Source: an uncultured Eubacteriales bacterium
GTDB lineage: Bacteria > Bacillota > Clostridia > Christensenellales > CAG-138
Reading direction: 5' to 3'
Length of the DNA stretch: 32,257 nt
Assembly (NCBI GenBank): GCA_902768795.1
Contig: CACXMS010000022.1
Coordinates: forward strand, 1 to 32,257
A program made the translations under genes and the position numbers. Positions 1 through 8,031 of the stretch are shown here, in pieces; position 1 is the stretch's first letter; the number at the start of each line of letters is the position of its first letter. Below the pieces are notes generated by a model that was not told the DNA's origin, made no database searches, and was given only the letters and a program-made list of their open reading frames with translations.

Positions 1-99
1 CAATATGAAACGCCGAAGATGGAACTGGAAGAAGTAGCGGACATCATAGCGACATCGGACGCGCAGGACGGTCACAAGGTCACCGATCCGGACTGGTAA
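1..99 (+). CDS. C-terminal end of a small protein (5' end outside window)
   Basis: The plus-strand frame from base 1 is open for 32 codons and stops with TAA at 97-99. The visible end contains YETPKMELEEVADIIATSD and finishes DGHKVTDPDW. I do not recognise a domain. The pattern of a YxxP motif followed by an acidic stretch and an I-A-T-S ending resembles the short 40-60 residue peptides common in Clostridia, some of which are peptide-modification precursors. This is a resemblance only. The start, total length and neighbours lie outside the window, so no function is proposed. A strong hairpin follows 15 bases after the stop. Confidence 0.5.
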   Translation, partial: QYETPKMELEEVADIIATSDAQDGHKVTDPDW

Positions 100-114
100 A
101 CCGGTAAAACATAA

Positions 115-141
115 GGGCCGCGGCAAAAGCCGCGGTCCTTT
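115..141. terminator. Bidirectional hairpin terminator
   Basis: A 10-bp GC-rich stem (115-124 with 129-138, one G-T wobble) closes an AAAA loop. It is followed by TTT on the plus strand and by a T-rich run on the minus strand. It lies between two convergent stop codons (99 on plus, 158 on minus), so it probably serves both transcripts. Confidence 0.75.
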
Positions 142-157
142 CCATATTCTGAATGAG

Positions 158-1135
158 TTACAGCATCGTCTTCCGGAGCGCTTCACCTGAGAGCGGGGAA
201 AGGTCGGCGGGCGCGATATCGAATACCGTGCGGCAGCCGGTCTCGCCGCGCTGCGCCATGCGGCAGATCGCCCGCGCGTAGGCAACGAGCACGCTCGCGG
301 TGAACTCGGGGTTCGAATCGAGCTTCAGGGAGTATTCGATCGTGTGCCGATGCTCGCCGTCAAGCCCCGTTTTGCCGCTGCGGATCACAACGCCGCCGTG
401 CGGCAGCTCGCTGTGATTTGCCCGCATTTCCTCCGCGGTGATGAACGTCACCGACGTGTCATAGTCGGCAAAATAGTTCGGCATCGTTTTGATAGCGTTC
501 TCGATCGCGGCCTTGTCCGCTCCCGGCGCCGCGACGACGTAGCACTCGCGGAGATGCTTTTGCCGCGCGCTGAGCGTCGGTTTTTCGCCGGCGCGCACCG
601 ACTGCAAAGCCGATTCGATCGGCACAGTGTATTGACGCGCGTCGAGTACGCCCGGGATGCGGCGGATCGCGTCGGAATGCCCCTGGCTCACGCCGCGCCC
701 CCAAAAGGTTTCATCCTTGCCGTCGGGCAGGATCGCGCTTGCGTACAGACGGTTCAGAGAAAACAGCCCCGGATCCCAACCGCAGGAAATCAGCGCCAGC
801 GTGCCGCCGGCTTTTGCCGCCGCATCGACCGCGGCGAAATGCTCCGGAATTCTGGCATGCGTATCAAAACTGTCGATCACCGAAAAATGCCTTGCAAGCA
901 TCGGCGTCAGAATCGGCAGGTCGGTCGCGCTTCCGCCGCAAAGGATCACCGCGTCGATGGCGTTCTTATTTGCTAAAATCTCATCCGCCGCAAAAACGGA
1001 CGCCCCGGTTTTCGAAACAACCGTTTTCGGATCGCGCCGCGTAAAAATGCCGACCAGTTCCGCATCGCCGTTCTGCCGGATTGCAGCTTCCACGCCGCGT
1101 CCCAGATTACCGTATCCGTAAATCGCCAGTTTCAT
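158..1135 (-). CDS. ddh: meso-diaminopimelate D-dehydrogenase
   Basis: This enzyme makes meso-diaminopimelate from tetrahydrodipicolinate, ammonia and NADPH in one step, a shortcut in lysine and peptidoglycan synthesis. The 325-residue protein matches the usual family length of about 325. It opens with a Rossmann NADP site, YGYGNLGRG (residues 6-14), followed by TRRDP, as expected for an NADP-preferring member. Family blocks visible include SFDTHARIPEHF, ISCGWDPGLFSLNR and FWGRGVSQGHSDAIRRIPGV, which line the substrate pocket in characterised Ddh proteins. It stands alone on the minus strand with its own sigma-A-like promoter (1178-1205) and the hairpin at 115-141 downstream. The SD (AAGGAG) lies rather far (about 15 bases) upstream of the ATG, but no better in-frame start exists. 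Confidence 0.95.
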   Translation of the reverse strand: MKLAIYGYGNLGRGVEAAIRQNGDAELVGIFTRRDPKTVVSKTGASVFAADEILANKNAIDAVILCGGSATDLPILTPMLARHFSVIDSFDTHARIPEHFAAVDAAAKAGGTLALISCGWDPGLFSLNRLYASAILPDGKDETFWGRGVSQGHSDAIRRIPGVLDARQYTVPIESALQSVRAGEKPTLSARQKHLRECYVVAAPGADKAAIENAIKTMPNYFADYDTSVTFITAEEMRANHSELPHGGVVIRSGKTGLDGEHRHTIEYSLKLDSNPEFTASVLVAYARAICRMAQRGETGCRTVFDIAPADLSPLSGEALRKTML

Positions 1136-1177
1136 TGTTTTTCTTCAAAGCTCCTTTCGCCTTCGCTGCACCATCCT

Positions 1178-1205
1178 ATTATACAGAATTCCGGAGAATT
1201 GTCAA
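1178..1205 (-). promoter_or_regulatory. Sigma-A-type promoter of ddh
   Basis: Read on the minus strand, a perfect TTGACA (1205-1200) is followed after 16 bases by a perfect TATAAT (1183-1178), about 40 bases upstream of the ddh start codon. This is among the best promoter matches in the window. Confidence 0.8.
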
Positions 1206-1259
1206 TATATATAATATATAATCAACGAAAAATGCGGGGTATTTTTCGGAATTCCCGGC

Positions 1260-2486
1260 ATGAAACGGGCGGAAAGCGCACATACTGCGGACATGAAACG
1301 AGTGAGAAAAACGGTATCCGCCGTGCTGTGTGCGGCGATTTTGCTGTGGTATTCCCTGCCGTCGGTACAGACGCTTCTGAACGGGCCGTCGACGGCAGAC
1401 GCGATCGTGGGCGCGCCGCTGCTGACAGTCAGCAGTGCGGGGACGGAAGCCGCGGCGGGAAGCGGGGACGAACGACTTTCCTCGCAAATGGGCGCGGAAT
1501 GCACCGTTCGCCTGTTCGGCGTTCTTCCGGTGAGAACCGTGCATACGTCGGGAGAGGAACCGACGGTGGCTGCGTCCGGAGAGGCAATCGGAATCCTGAT
1601 GCGAACGCAAGGCGTGCAGATCGTGGGACTCGGCGGCGTGCGAACGGGTCGCGGGACGGTCAATCCGGCGGCGGACGCCGGGCTTGCTGCGGGCGATACA
1701 GTCCTGGCGGTTAATGGCCGGGCGGTGCGCTCGAGCGCCGATTTTTCCGCGTTCTGCAATCGGGAGGAGCCGTTGGATCTGCTTTGCCTTAGGAATGGAA
1801 ATCGATTTCACGCGGCGGTCACGCCGGTACGCGATTCGGACGGCGTGCTGCGCGTCGGCGCTTGGGTGCGGGACAGCACATCCGGCATCGGAACCATGTC
1901 TTTTTTCGCGCCGGGCTCGCTGCGGTACGCGGCGCTCGGGCATGGCGTATCGGACATTGATACAGGCGTACTGCTGCGAAACGGCGGCGGAGAGATTTAT
2001 CCGGCGTCGGTCACCGGTGTGGAGCGCGCGTCGGGCGGACAAGCGGGAGAACTGATCGGCAGTTTTGCCGCAGCGGAGGCGGAGGAGATCGGTTCGATCC
2101 TGGAAAATACGCCGTTCGGAATTGCCGGAACGCTTTGCGCTGCGAACGCATCTGCGCCGCTCTACCCGATCGCCCAGCCGGGGGAGGTGCGCCTCGGCGA
2201 GGCGGAAATGCTGTCGACGGTCGAGGGCACATCGCCGCAGCAATATAAGGTGCGCGTAATCCGATTGGGCGTACAGGCGTCGCCCGAAACGGATGGGATG
2301 ATGATTGAAGTGATCGATCGCGGACTTCTCGACCGAACGGGCGGAATCGTGCAGGGAATGAGCGGCAGCCCGGTTTTGCAGAACGGGAAGCTGATCGGCG
2401 TCGTTACCCACGTTTTTCTGAACGACAGCGCCCGCGGCTACTGCATCTATGCGAAGCAGATGTACGAAAACCTGTTTTTGGGCTGA
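1260..2486 (+). CDS. spoIVB: SpoIVB peptidase (S55 family, sporulation)
   Basis: SpoIVB is the forespore serine protease that is secreted into the intermembrane space and triggers pro-sigma-K processing. Seen here: an N-terminal membrane anchor (about residues 17-38), a PDZ domain (about 110-200) and the S55 peptidase domain (about 205-400). The catalytic triad is readable as His228 (LGHGVSDID), Asp353 (VIDRGLL) and Ser368 (GMSGSP). The Asp-Ser spacing of 15 is the same as in the Bacillus protein. The C-terminal signature VVTHVFLNDSARGYCIY is diagnostic. An alternative start at 1293 (MKRVRKT) would give 397 residues and a more usual N-terminus. Neither start has a good SD. In Bacillus spoIVB precedes spo0A; here it precedes an L,D-transpeptidase lipoprotein instead. 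Confidence 0.93.
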   Translation: MKRAESAHTADMKRVRKTVSAVLCAAILLWYSLPSVQTLLNGPSTADAIVGAPLLTVSSAGTEAAAGSGDERLSSQMGAECTVRLFGVLPVRTVHTSGEEPTVAASGEAIGILMRTQGVQIVGLGGVRTGRGTVNPAADAGLAAGDTVLAVNGRAVRSSADFSAFCNREEPLDLLCLRNGNRFHAAVTPVRDSDGVLRVGAWVRDSTSGIGTMSFFAPGSLRYAALGHGVSDIDTGVLLRNGGGEIYPASVTGVERASGGQAGELIGSFAAAEAEEIGSILENTPFGIAGTLCAANASAPLYPIAQPGEVRLGEAEMLSTVEGTSPQQYKVRVIRLGVQASPETDGMMIEVIDRGLLDRTGGIVQGMSGSPVLQNGKLIGVVTHVFLNDSARGYCIYAKQMYENLFLG

Positions 2487-2519
2487 ATTCGTACAAATTG
2501 CAAAATCTGCGCCGCACGC

Positions 2520-2548
2520 TTGCTTTTGCGGACAGGAAATGATAGAAT
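2520..2548 (+). promoter_or_regulatory. Sigma-A-type promoter of the L,D-transpeptidase gene
   Basis: TTGCTT (2520-2525), a 17-base spacer and TAGAAT (2543-2548) lie 37 bases upstream of the GTG start at 2585. This suggests the gene is transcribed separately from spoIVB. Confidence 0.55.
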
Positions 2549-2584
2549 CCTTCCATAGATCGAATCACCGACGGAGAAGGATCT

Positions 2585-3622
2585 GTGAAATCGTTTCGTT
2601 TTGCAATCTGTCTTTTGCTTATGACCGTGCTGCTTGCCTGCACGGTGCCTGACGCTGTCAAAACGTCTTCGTCTTTGCAGACGGCGGCGCCCTCGGAGCA
2701 GACGGAGATCATCGTGATCGAGCAGCCGACCGTTCAGCCGACGCCGCAGGCCACGCCGGTTCCGACCGACACGCCGGTTCCGACCGATACGCCTGCGCCG
2801 ACCGACACGCCGGAGCCGACGCCGCCGCCCGCGCCGTTCGTACTGAAACCGGTTCCGGCGCACCTGAGGGCTGCGAACGGGTTTGTGCAGACGCAGAAAG
2901 CGGGCGTGCTGTATTCCGAAAAGCGGAATCGGTATGTTGCATACGGAACGGTGGGGGAGGAAGCGGGTACGTTTTACCCGTCCGACGCTTCGGGCGCGGT
3001 TGCGCCGGGGACGGCGCCATACGATCTTGTCTGCACAGTGCCCGTGTATGCGCCGGAAAAATCGCCGAAATCCGAAAATGCACGAACGCTGGGCGTATAT
3101 CTGCCAACGCAGTGCGTCGTGGCGTTTACGGCAAAGGACGGGGTCTGGGTGGAGGAGCGCGTGATGATCTGTTCCACGGGCCGCGCCAAACATGAAACCC
3201 CGACGGGAACCTTCAAGATCTCGCAGCGGTATGAATACAAGCTGCTCGGCACGGAGGAGTCGCCGTGTTACGGGCTGTGGGCGTGCCGCTTCAAAACGCA
3301 TCATCTGTTGCATTCGATTCCGATCAGCGCCGATGCGGGTCGAAACGCCGAGAACGGGCACAGCATGGTGAGTATGCGAAAGTATGAGAAGCTCGGTTCG
3401 GTCGCATCGGACGGCTGCATCCGGTTGACGGTTGCAGACGCGAAGTGGATCTATGAGTTCTGCGCGGACACGACCGTTGAGGTCTGGGTTACGAAGACCG
3501 TGGGGCCGACGCCGACAAAGCCGCCCGCCGTTATCTGGGAAGCGCCTTATACGGACAAGAACGGCTACGGCTGGGATCCGACCGACCCGCATCCGGACAA
3601 CCCGTACCATTCCGTTTCATAA
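2585..3622 (+). CDS. YkuD-type L,D-transpeptidase lipoprotein
   Basis: Likely an exported enzyme that forms L,D cross-links in peptidoglycan or attaches proteins to it. The 345-residue product starts at GTG with a good SD (GGAGAAGG). It has a lipoprotein signal with lipobox LLAC (lipidated Cys19), then a Pro/Thr-rich linker with PTDTP repeats (about 49-85) that would hold the catalytic part away from the membrane. The YkuD domain spans about 170-302. The catalytic cysteine is Cys278 in ASDGCIRL, where Asp replaces the more usual His of SHGCIRL. The conserved upstream His falls in HLLHSIPI (about 240-247), and HETPTGTF (203-210) is the common YkuD entry motif. A C-terminal Pro/Asp-rich tail (309-345) follows. 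It lies directly after spoIVB, so a role in spore or cell envelope is possible but unproven. Confidence 0.87.
   Translation: MKSFRFAICLLLMTVLLACTVPDAVKTSSSLQTAAPSEQTEIIVIEQPTVQPTPQATPVPTDTPVPTDTPAPTDTPEPTPPPAPFVLKPVPAHLRAANGFVQTQKAGVLYSEKRNRYVAYGTVGEEAGTFYPSDASGAVAPGTAPYDLVCTVPVYAPEKSPKSENARTLGVYLPTQCVVAFTAKDGVWVEERVMICSTGRAKHETPTGTFKISQRYEYKLLGTEESPCYGLWACRFKTHHLLHSIPISADAGRNAENGHSMVSMRKYEKLGSVASDGCIRLTVADAKWIYEFCADTTVEVWVTKTVGPTPTKPPAVIWEAPYTDKNGYGWDPTDPHPDNPYHSVS
2759..2812 (+). repeat. 18-bp tandem repeat coding PTDTP linker
   Basis: Three consecutive 18-base units (2759-2776, 2777-2794, 2795-2812) differ at only a few positions and encode the six-residue unit P-x-P-T-D-T. A partial fourth unit follows. 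Copy number may vary between strains and would change the linker length. Confidence 0.85.
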
Positions 3623-3726
3623 AGCGAAAACCGTCTCGAATCTCTTGCGTCCTTTCGTTTCCGGCTGCTGCCGGACGAGGGGGCGCTTTCCTTTTTGGAA
3701 AAGGGTCGAATGGCGGGGTTTTTCTA

Positions 3727-3755
3727 TTTACAAACCGTGTAAAATCTGTTACACT
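3727..3755 (+). promoter_or_regulatory. Candidate promoter of the rnf-nrfA-ccs operon
   Basis: TTTACA (3727-3732), a 17-base spacer and TACACT (3750-3755) lie about 80 bases upstream of the rnfC start. The region is AT-rich relative to its surroundings. No clear nitrite or redox regulator site was recognised. Confidence 0.5.
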
Positions 3756-3835
3756 TTGCAATAGGATAAAAAGTGGATTTGTATACCGCAGAATCCGTTT
3801 GGGAGAAAACAGGACGAAAAAGGGGGAATGAAACG

Positions 3836-5188
3836 GTGAAAGATACATTTCGCGGCGGCGTTCATCCGCGGGGGCATAAAGCTCTGAGTCGGGAAATGCC
3901 GCTGCGCGCTTACGAGCCGGTCGGAGAACTCGTTTTTCCGCTTGCACAGCATATCGGCAAGCCGGCAAAACCGATCGTCAAAAAGGGCGATGCGGTCTCG
4001 GTCGGGCAGTGCATCGCGGAGGCGGACGGCTTTGTTTCGGCGAATATTATCTGTTCCTGCTCCGGCAAGGTCAAGGCGATTGAAAAACGCCGCACGATTT
4101 CCGGCGCGATGCAGGAATGTATCGTCGTTGAAAACGACGGGCTGTTTACGCAGCCGGACCGCTACGAGGTGCGGGAGGATCCGTCCGCGCTGAGCAATGA
4201 GGCGATTATCGCGCGCGTGAAAGACGCGGGGATCATCGGTCTCGGCGGAGCCGGGTTTCCGACGCATGTGAAGCTCGCGCCCAAAAAACCGCTTGCGATC
4301 CGGTATCTGATCGCCAACGGAGCCGAATGTGAGCCGTATCTGACCTGCAATGATCAACTGATGCGCGCAAGCGCCGATGAGATCGTCGAAGGCATGGAGA
4401 TCGTTCTGCGGTTGTTCCCGAACGCCGAGGGGATCGTTGCGATCGAGACCAACAAGCCCGAGGCGATCGCCGCTATGCAGAAAGCGGTGCAGGGACACGA
4501 GCGTATCCGCGTGCTGAGTCTTCGGACAAAATATCCGCAGGGCGGCGAGCGGAGTCTGATCAAGGCGATTGCCGGGATCGACTATCCGATCACCAAACTG
4601 CCGGCGGACGTCGGCTGCATCGTGGATAATGTCGGAACGCTGTATGCGATCGGTCGCGCGGTGCTGTATCGTGAACCGCTGTTCCGCCATGTGCTGACCG
4701 TGACCGGCGAAGCGATCGTGCGTCCGTGCAATTACATTGTCCGCGACGGCACGAGCTTTGCCGAGCTGGTGGAAGCGGCGGGCGGCGTCAAACCGGACAC
4801 GGAAGCGAAAAAGGTTCTGGCGGGCGGTCCGATGATGGGCATTGCGGTCGGTTCTTTGGAGGTTCCCGTAACGAAAACGACAAACGCCATCACGGTTTTG
4901 GCGGAGGATGCGGTCGAACGCGCCGACAAATACATGACGACGTGCCTGCATTGCGGTCGCTGTACGACGGTTTGTCCGAGCGGATTGATGCCGCAGATGA
5001 TGGCGGATGCGATCATTGCCGGCGATTTCGAACGGTATGAAAAGAAGCTGTACGGTCTGGACTGTGTTGCCTGCGGATCCTGCACCTATATCTGCCCTGC
5101 GAAACGTCCGCTGACGCAGGCGTTCAAGCAAACCAAAGCGGAAATCATGGCGAAGAAACGCGCCGAAGCGGCAGGAGGGAAGAAATGA
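3836..5188 (+). CDS. rnfC: Rnf complex subunit RnfC
   Basis: RnfC is the peripheral NADH-site subunit of the ion-pumping ferredoxin:NAD+ oxidoreductase. The chosen start is GTG at 3836, preceded by AGGGGG, giving 450 residues that begin VKDTFRGGVHP, the usual clostridial N-terminus. The frame is open further upstream but without family similarity. The order is an N-terminal biotinyl/lipoyl-like RnfC domain, then the nucleotide/FMN-binding Rossmann region with GLGGAGFPTHVKL and NGAECEPYLTCND, the SLBB-like region, and two [4Fe-4S] sites, CLHCGRCTTVCP (Cys370/373/376/380) and CVACGSCTYICP (Cys410/413/416/420). It overlaps the next gene by 4 bases (ATGA). A tiny ATG frame at 3828-3839 overlaps the GTG start and could couple translation. 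Confidence 0.95.
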   Translation: MKDTFRGGVHPRGHKALSREMPLRAYEPVGELVFPLAQHIGKPAKPIVKKGDAVSVGQCIAEADGFVSANIICSCSGKVKAIEKRRTISGAMQECIVVENDGLFTQPDRYEVREDPSALSNEAIIARVKDAGIIGLGGAGFPTHVKLAPKKPLAIRYLIANGAECEPYLTCNDQLMRASADEIVEGMEIVLRLFPNAEGIVAIETNKPEAIAAMQKAVQGHERIRVLSLRTKYPQGGERSLIKAIAGIDYPITKLPADVGCIVDNVGTLYAIGRAVLYREPLFRHVLTVTGEAIVRPCNYIVRDGTSFAELVEAAGGVKPDTEAKKVLAGGPMMGIAVGSLEVPVTKTTNAITVLAEDAVERADKYMTTCLHCGRCTTVCPSGLMPQMMADAIIAGDFERYEKKLYGLDCVACGSCTYICPAKRPLTQAFKQTKAEIMAKKRAEAAGGKK

Positions 5189-6753
5189 GCACATTCCGTT
5201 TATCCCACGGTCCGCATATTCGTGACAGCTGGACGACGTCGTTCATCATGCACACGGTGTTGCTCGCGCTGCTGCCGACAGCGGTCGTCGGCGTCATCGT
5301 AAACGGCTGGCACGCGCTGTTTGTGATTCTGGCGTCAATGGTATCTGCGGTCGGCTCAGAATGGCTGTTCTGCGCGATCACCAAGCGTAAAATCTCGATC
5401 TTCGACGGGTCGGCGGCCGTCACGGGCATGATGCTTGCGCTGACGCTTTCGCCGCTCGTTCCGCTGTATATTCCGATCATCGGTTCGGCGTTTGCAATTC
5501 TTGTCGTAAAATGCTGCTTCGGCGGTCTCGGCAAGAACTTTGTGAACCCGGCGCTTGCGGCGCGCTGCTTTTTGATGATCTCCTTCAGCAATGCGATGAC
5601 GCAGTTCCCGCTTGCGGCGGACGGCGTTTCGAGCGCGACGCCGGTCGCGTCGCTGCTCGCCGGAAAAACCGTCAACATCACGCAGATGTTCCTCGGAACG
5701 ACGAACGGCATCATCGGCAGCTCGGTGCTGGCAATGCTCATCGGCGGTCTGATTCTTTGGGGACTCGATATCATCCACGGCGAGATCTGCTTCTCGGTGC
5801 TCGGCGGCTTTACGCTGATGATGGCGCTGTTCGGCGGACAGGGCTTCGACCCGAAATTCCTGCTTGCGCATCTGTGCGGCGGCGGCGTTGTGATGGGCGC
5901 GTTCTTCATGGCGACCGATTATACGACTTCTCCGGTCAGCCGTCTCGGACAGTTCGTTTACGGCTGTCTGATCGGCGTCCTCGGCGCATTGTTCCGGATT
6001 TTCGGAAAGAACGCGGACTCGTTCAGCTATTCGGTCATCATCGCGAACCTGTTTACGCCGTTGATCGATATGTATATCATTCCGAAACCGTACGCGTATC
6101 GCAAGGCGGCAATCAAGAAAGCAAACGGCGAAAAGCGGATCCCGCTTTGGCAGCGGATTCCCAAGCCCGTGATCGCGCTGACGCTGATCACGCTGCTTGC
6201 CGGCGTGGCGCTGTCCGGCGTGTTCACGATGACGGAACCCGCGATCGAGCAGAGGAGACTCGAAGCAAAACGCGCTTCCTATCAGGTCGTGTGTCCGGAT
6301 GCGAAAACGTTTGCCGAAAGCGACTCCGCGGATCAGGCGATTGCCGCGCTGGACGGTAAGGTGTACGGGACGGGTTTCGGCAAATCCTACATCAATGAGG
6401 CACTGATCGGCGTTGACGAAAACGGCAGTACTGTCGGATATGTGATCGTCGTGACGAACGGCAACGGCTATGAGGGCGATATCAAGATGTCGGTCGGACT
6501 GAAGGCGGACGGAACGCTGCATTCGATTTCGTTTATAGAATTGAAAGAAACGCCGACCAAAGGCTCCAAGGCAGCGGAATCACCGTTTATTGATCAGTTT
6601 GTAAACCGTTCGGTCACGAAACTGGTTCTGAACGGCAGCGGATCGGATGGTGTCGATGCGATCACCGGCGCTACGGTTACTTCCTCCGCAGTCGTGAACG
6701 GCGTCAACGCAGCGCTCGACTTCTTCCGTAACGTGATGCAGGGAGGGAAATAA
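5185..6753 (+). CDS. rnfD-rnfG: Fused RnfD-RnfG: membrane and flavin subunits of Rnf
   Basis: One uninterrupted 522-residue protein carries both subunits. Residues 1 to about 305 are RnfD: a multi-helix membrane domain with the probable covalent-FMN threonine at Thr152 in SSATP, and blocks DGSAAVTGMMLAL, GKNFVNPALAARCF, MATDYTTSP and a final YIIPKPYAYRK. A basic 20-residue linker without methionine (about 306-326) leads into RnfG: a transmembrane helix (about 327-348), TEPAIEQRR, and the outward-facing FMN domain ending in DAITGATVTSSAV, with FMN-attachment Thr497 in TGAT. In characterised clostridial Rnf clusters rnfD and rnfG are separate genes. The reading frame and composition are continuous across the join, so this looks like a true fusion. 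It starts at ATG with an AGGAGG-type SD inside rnfC. Confidence 0.93.
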   Translation: MSTFRLSHGPHIRDSWTTSFIMHTVLLALLPTAVVGVIVNGWHALFVILASMVSAVGSEWLFCAITKRKISIFDGSAAVTGMMLALTLSPLVPLYIPIIGSAFAILVVKCCFGGLGKNFVNPALAARCFLMISFSNAMTQFPLAADGVSSATPVASLLAGKTVNITQMFLGTTNGIIGSSVLAMLIGGLILWGLDIIHGEICFSVLGGFTLMMALFGGQGFDPKFLLAHLCGGGVVMGAFFMATDYTTSPVSRLGQFVYGCLIGVLGALFRIFGKNADSFSYSVIIANLFTPLIDMYIIPKPYAYRKAAIKKANGEKRIPLWQRIPKPVIALTLITLLAGVALSGVFTMTEPAIEQRRLEAKRASYQVVCPDAKTFAESDSADQAIAALDGKVYGTGFGKSYINEALIGVDENGSTVGYVIVVTNGNGYEGDIKMSVGLKADGTLHSISFIELKETPTKGSKAAESPFIDQFVNRSVTKLVLNGSGSDGVDAITGATVTSSAVVNGVNAALDFFRNVMQGGK

Positions 6754-6754
6754 T

Positions 6755-7444
6755 ATGAATCAATATCTGGAACGGCTGTATAACGGCGTCATCAAGGAAA
6801 ATCCCACCCTGGTTTTGATGCTCGGCATGTGTCCGACGCTCGCGGTTTCCACAACCGCGATCAACGGCGTCGGCATGGGCATTTCCACAACTGCGGTTCT
6901 GATCCTTTCGAACTTTGTGATTTCCCTGCTTCGGAAGGTCATTCCCGATCAGGTGCGTCTTCCGGCGTATATCGTGATCGTCGCTTCGCTTGTTACCGTG
7001 ACCGAACTGCTGATCGAGGCATACCTGCCTGCGCTTTACAACTCGCTCGGAATCTATATCCCGCTGATCGTCGTCAACTGCATCATCCTCGGCCGCGCGG
7101 AAGCGTACGCGAACAAGCATACGCCCGGACTTGCGGTGATGGACGGCATCGGCATGGGACTTGGCTTTACCGTCGCGCTGACGCTTGCCGGCCTTTTGCG
7201 CGAGGTGCTCGGCAGCGGCTCGGCGTTCGGGTTCAACTTCATCCAATACCTGCCCGGCGTAGAGCCGATCGGCATCTTTGTCCAACCGCCGGGAGCGTTC
7301 TTCGTAATCGCGCTGTTTATTGCGATCATGAACGCGATCGGCATCAAAACGCGGCAGCGCAAGCTGGTCGAGAACACCGGATGCGACGGCTGCTGCGCGA
7401 CCTGCGCGCAGCGCTGTGAAAAGGCGGAGGAGGAAGCAAAATGA
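6755..7444 (+). CDS. rnfE: Rnf complex subunit RnfE
   Basis: An integral membrane subunit of Rnf (NqrD/RnfE family), 229 residues with about six helices. It begins 1 base after the rnfD-rnfG stop, with GGGAGGG as SD. Family blocks include ENPTLVLMLGMCPTLAVS, LGIYIPLIVVNCIILGRAEA and LAVMDGIGMGLGFT. Together with RnfA it forms the pseudo-symmetric membrane core containing an intramembrane iron-sulfur centre; the Cys in GMCPTL and in VVNCIILG are the likely ligands. The C-terminus is unusual: a cysteine cluster CDGCCATCAQRC (210-221) followed by an acidic tail. It could bind metal, but that is only suggested by the spacing. The gene overlaps rnfA by 4 bases. Confidence 0.95.
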   Translation: MNQYLERLYNGVIKENPTLVLMLGMCPTLAVSTTAINGVGMGISTTAVLILSNFVISLLRKVIPDQVRLPAYIVIVASLVTVTELLIEAYLPALYNSLGIYIPLIVVNCIILGRAEAYANKHTPGLAVMDGIGMGLGFTVALTLAGLLREVLGSGSAFGFNFIQYLPGVEPIGIFVQPPGAFFVIALFIAIMNAIGIKTRQRKLVENTGCDGCCATCAQRCEKAEEEAK

Positions 7445-8019
7445 AGGGTTTGATTCTGATCATGATCGGCGGCGCGCTGATCAACAACGTGGTTTTGAAC
7501 CAGTTTCTCGGCATCTGTTCCTTCCTCGGCGTTTCGAAGCAGATGAAAGCTTCGGCAAGTCTCGGCGTCGCAGTCATTTTCGTCATGACGATTTCGTCCG
7601 CGGTCGCGAGTCTGCTCTATGATTTCGTTCTGAAGCCGCTCGGACTGGACTTTATGAAGACGATCGTTTTCATTCTGGTTATTGCCGCGCTGGTGCAGAT
7701 CGTCGAAATGTTCCTCAAGAAAACGTCCCCTGCGGTCTATACGTCGCTCGGCATTTACCTGCCGCTGATCACGACGAACTGCGCCGTGCTCGGCGTTGCG
7801 CTCACGAACGTCCAGAACGAGTACAACTTCGTTGAAAGCGTGCTGGCGGGATTCGGAACGGCGGTCGGCTTCACGCTTGCGATCGTTCTGCTTGCAAGCA
7901 TCCGCTCCCGCATCCGGGAAGAGGATCTGCCCAAACCCCTGCGCGGCGCGCCGATCGTGCTGATTTCGGCAGCGCTGATGTCGATTGCGTTTATGGGCTT
8001 TTCGGGGCTGTCGTTCTGA
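7441..8019 (+). CDS. rnfA: Rnf complex subunit RnfA
   Basis: The second membrane-core subunit (NqrE/RnfA family), 192 residues with about six helices and typical length. Diagnostic segments are NNVVLNQFLGICSFLGVSK at the start and YLPLITTNCAVLGVAL in the middle. The cysteines GICSF and TNCAV pair with those of RnfE around an intramembrane iron-sulfur centre in known Rnf/Nqr structures. The ATG overlaps the rnfE stop (ATGA), with GGAGGAAG as SD, so translation is coupled. Confidence 0.96.
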   Translation: MKGLILIMIGGALINNVVLNQFLGICSFLGVSKQMKASASLGVAVIFVMTISSAVASLLYDFVLKPLGLDFMKTIVFILVIAALVQIVEMFLKKTSPAVYTSLGIYLPLITTNCAVLGVALTNVQNEYNFVESVLAGFGTAVGFTLAIVLLASIRSRIREEDLPKPLRGAPIVLISAALMSIAFMGFSGLSF

Positions 8020-8031
8020 CGGGGGTGCGAG

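Noticed and set aside
1206..1292. Sigma-G or sigma-F promoter before spoIVB
   Set aside because: Only partial matches were found; the best (GCATG with CATACTG) would place the transcript start at or beyond the likely start codon.
3623..3726. Terminator after the L,D-transpeptidase gene
   Set aside because: Only 5-6 bp stems (for example CCGGC-TGCT-GCCGG) without a U-tract are present, so no terminator is claimed.
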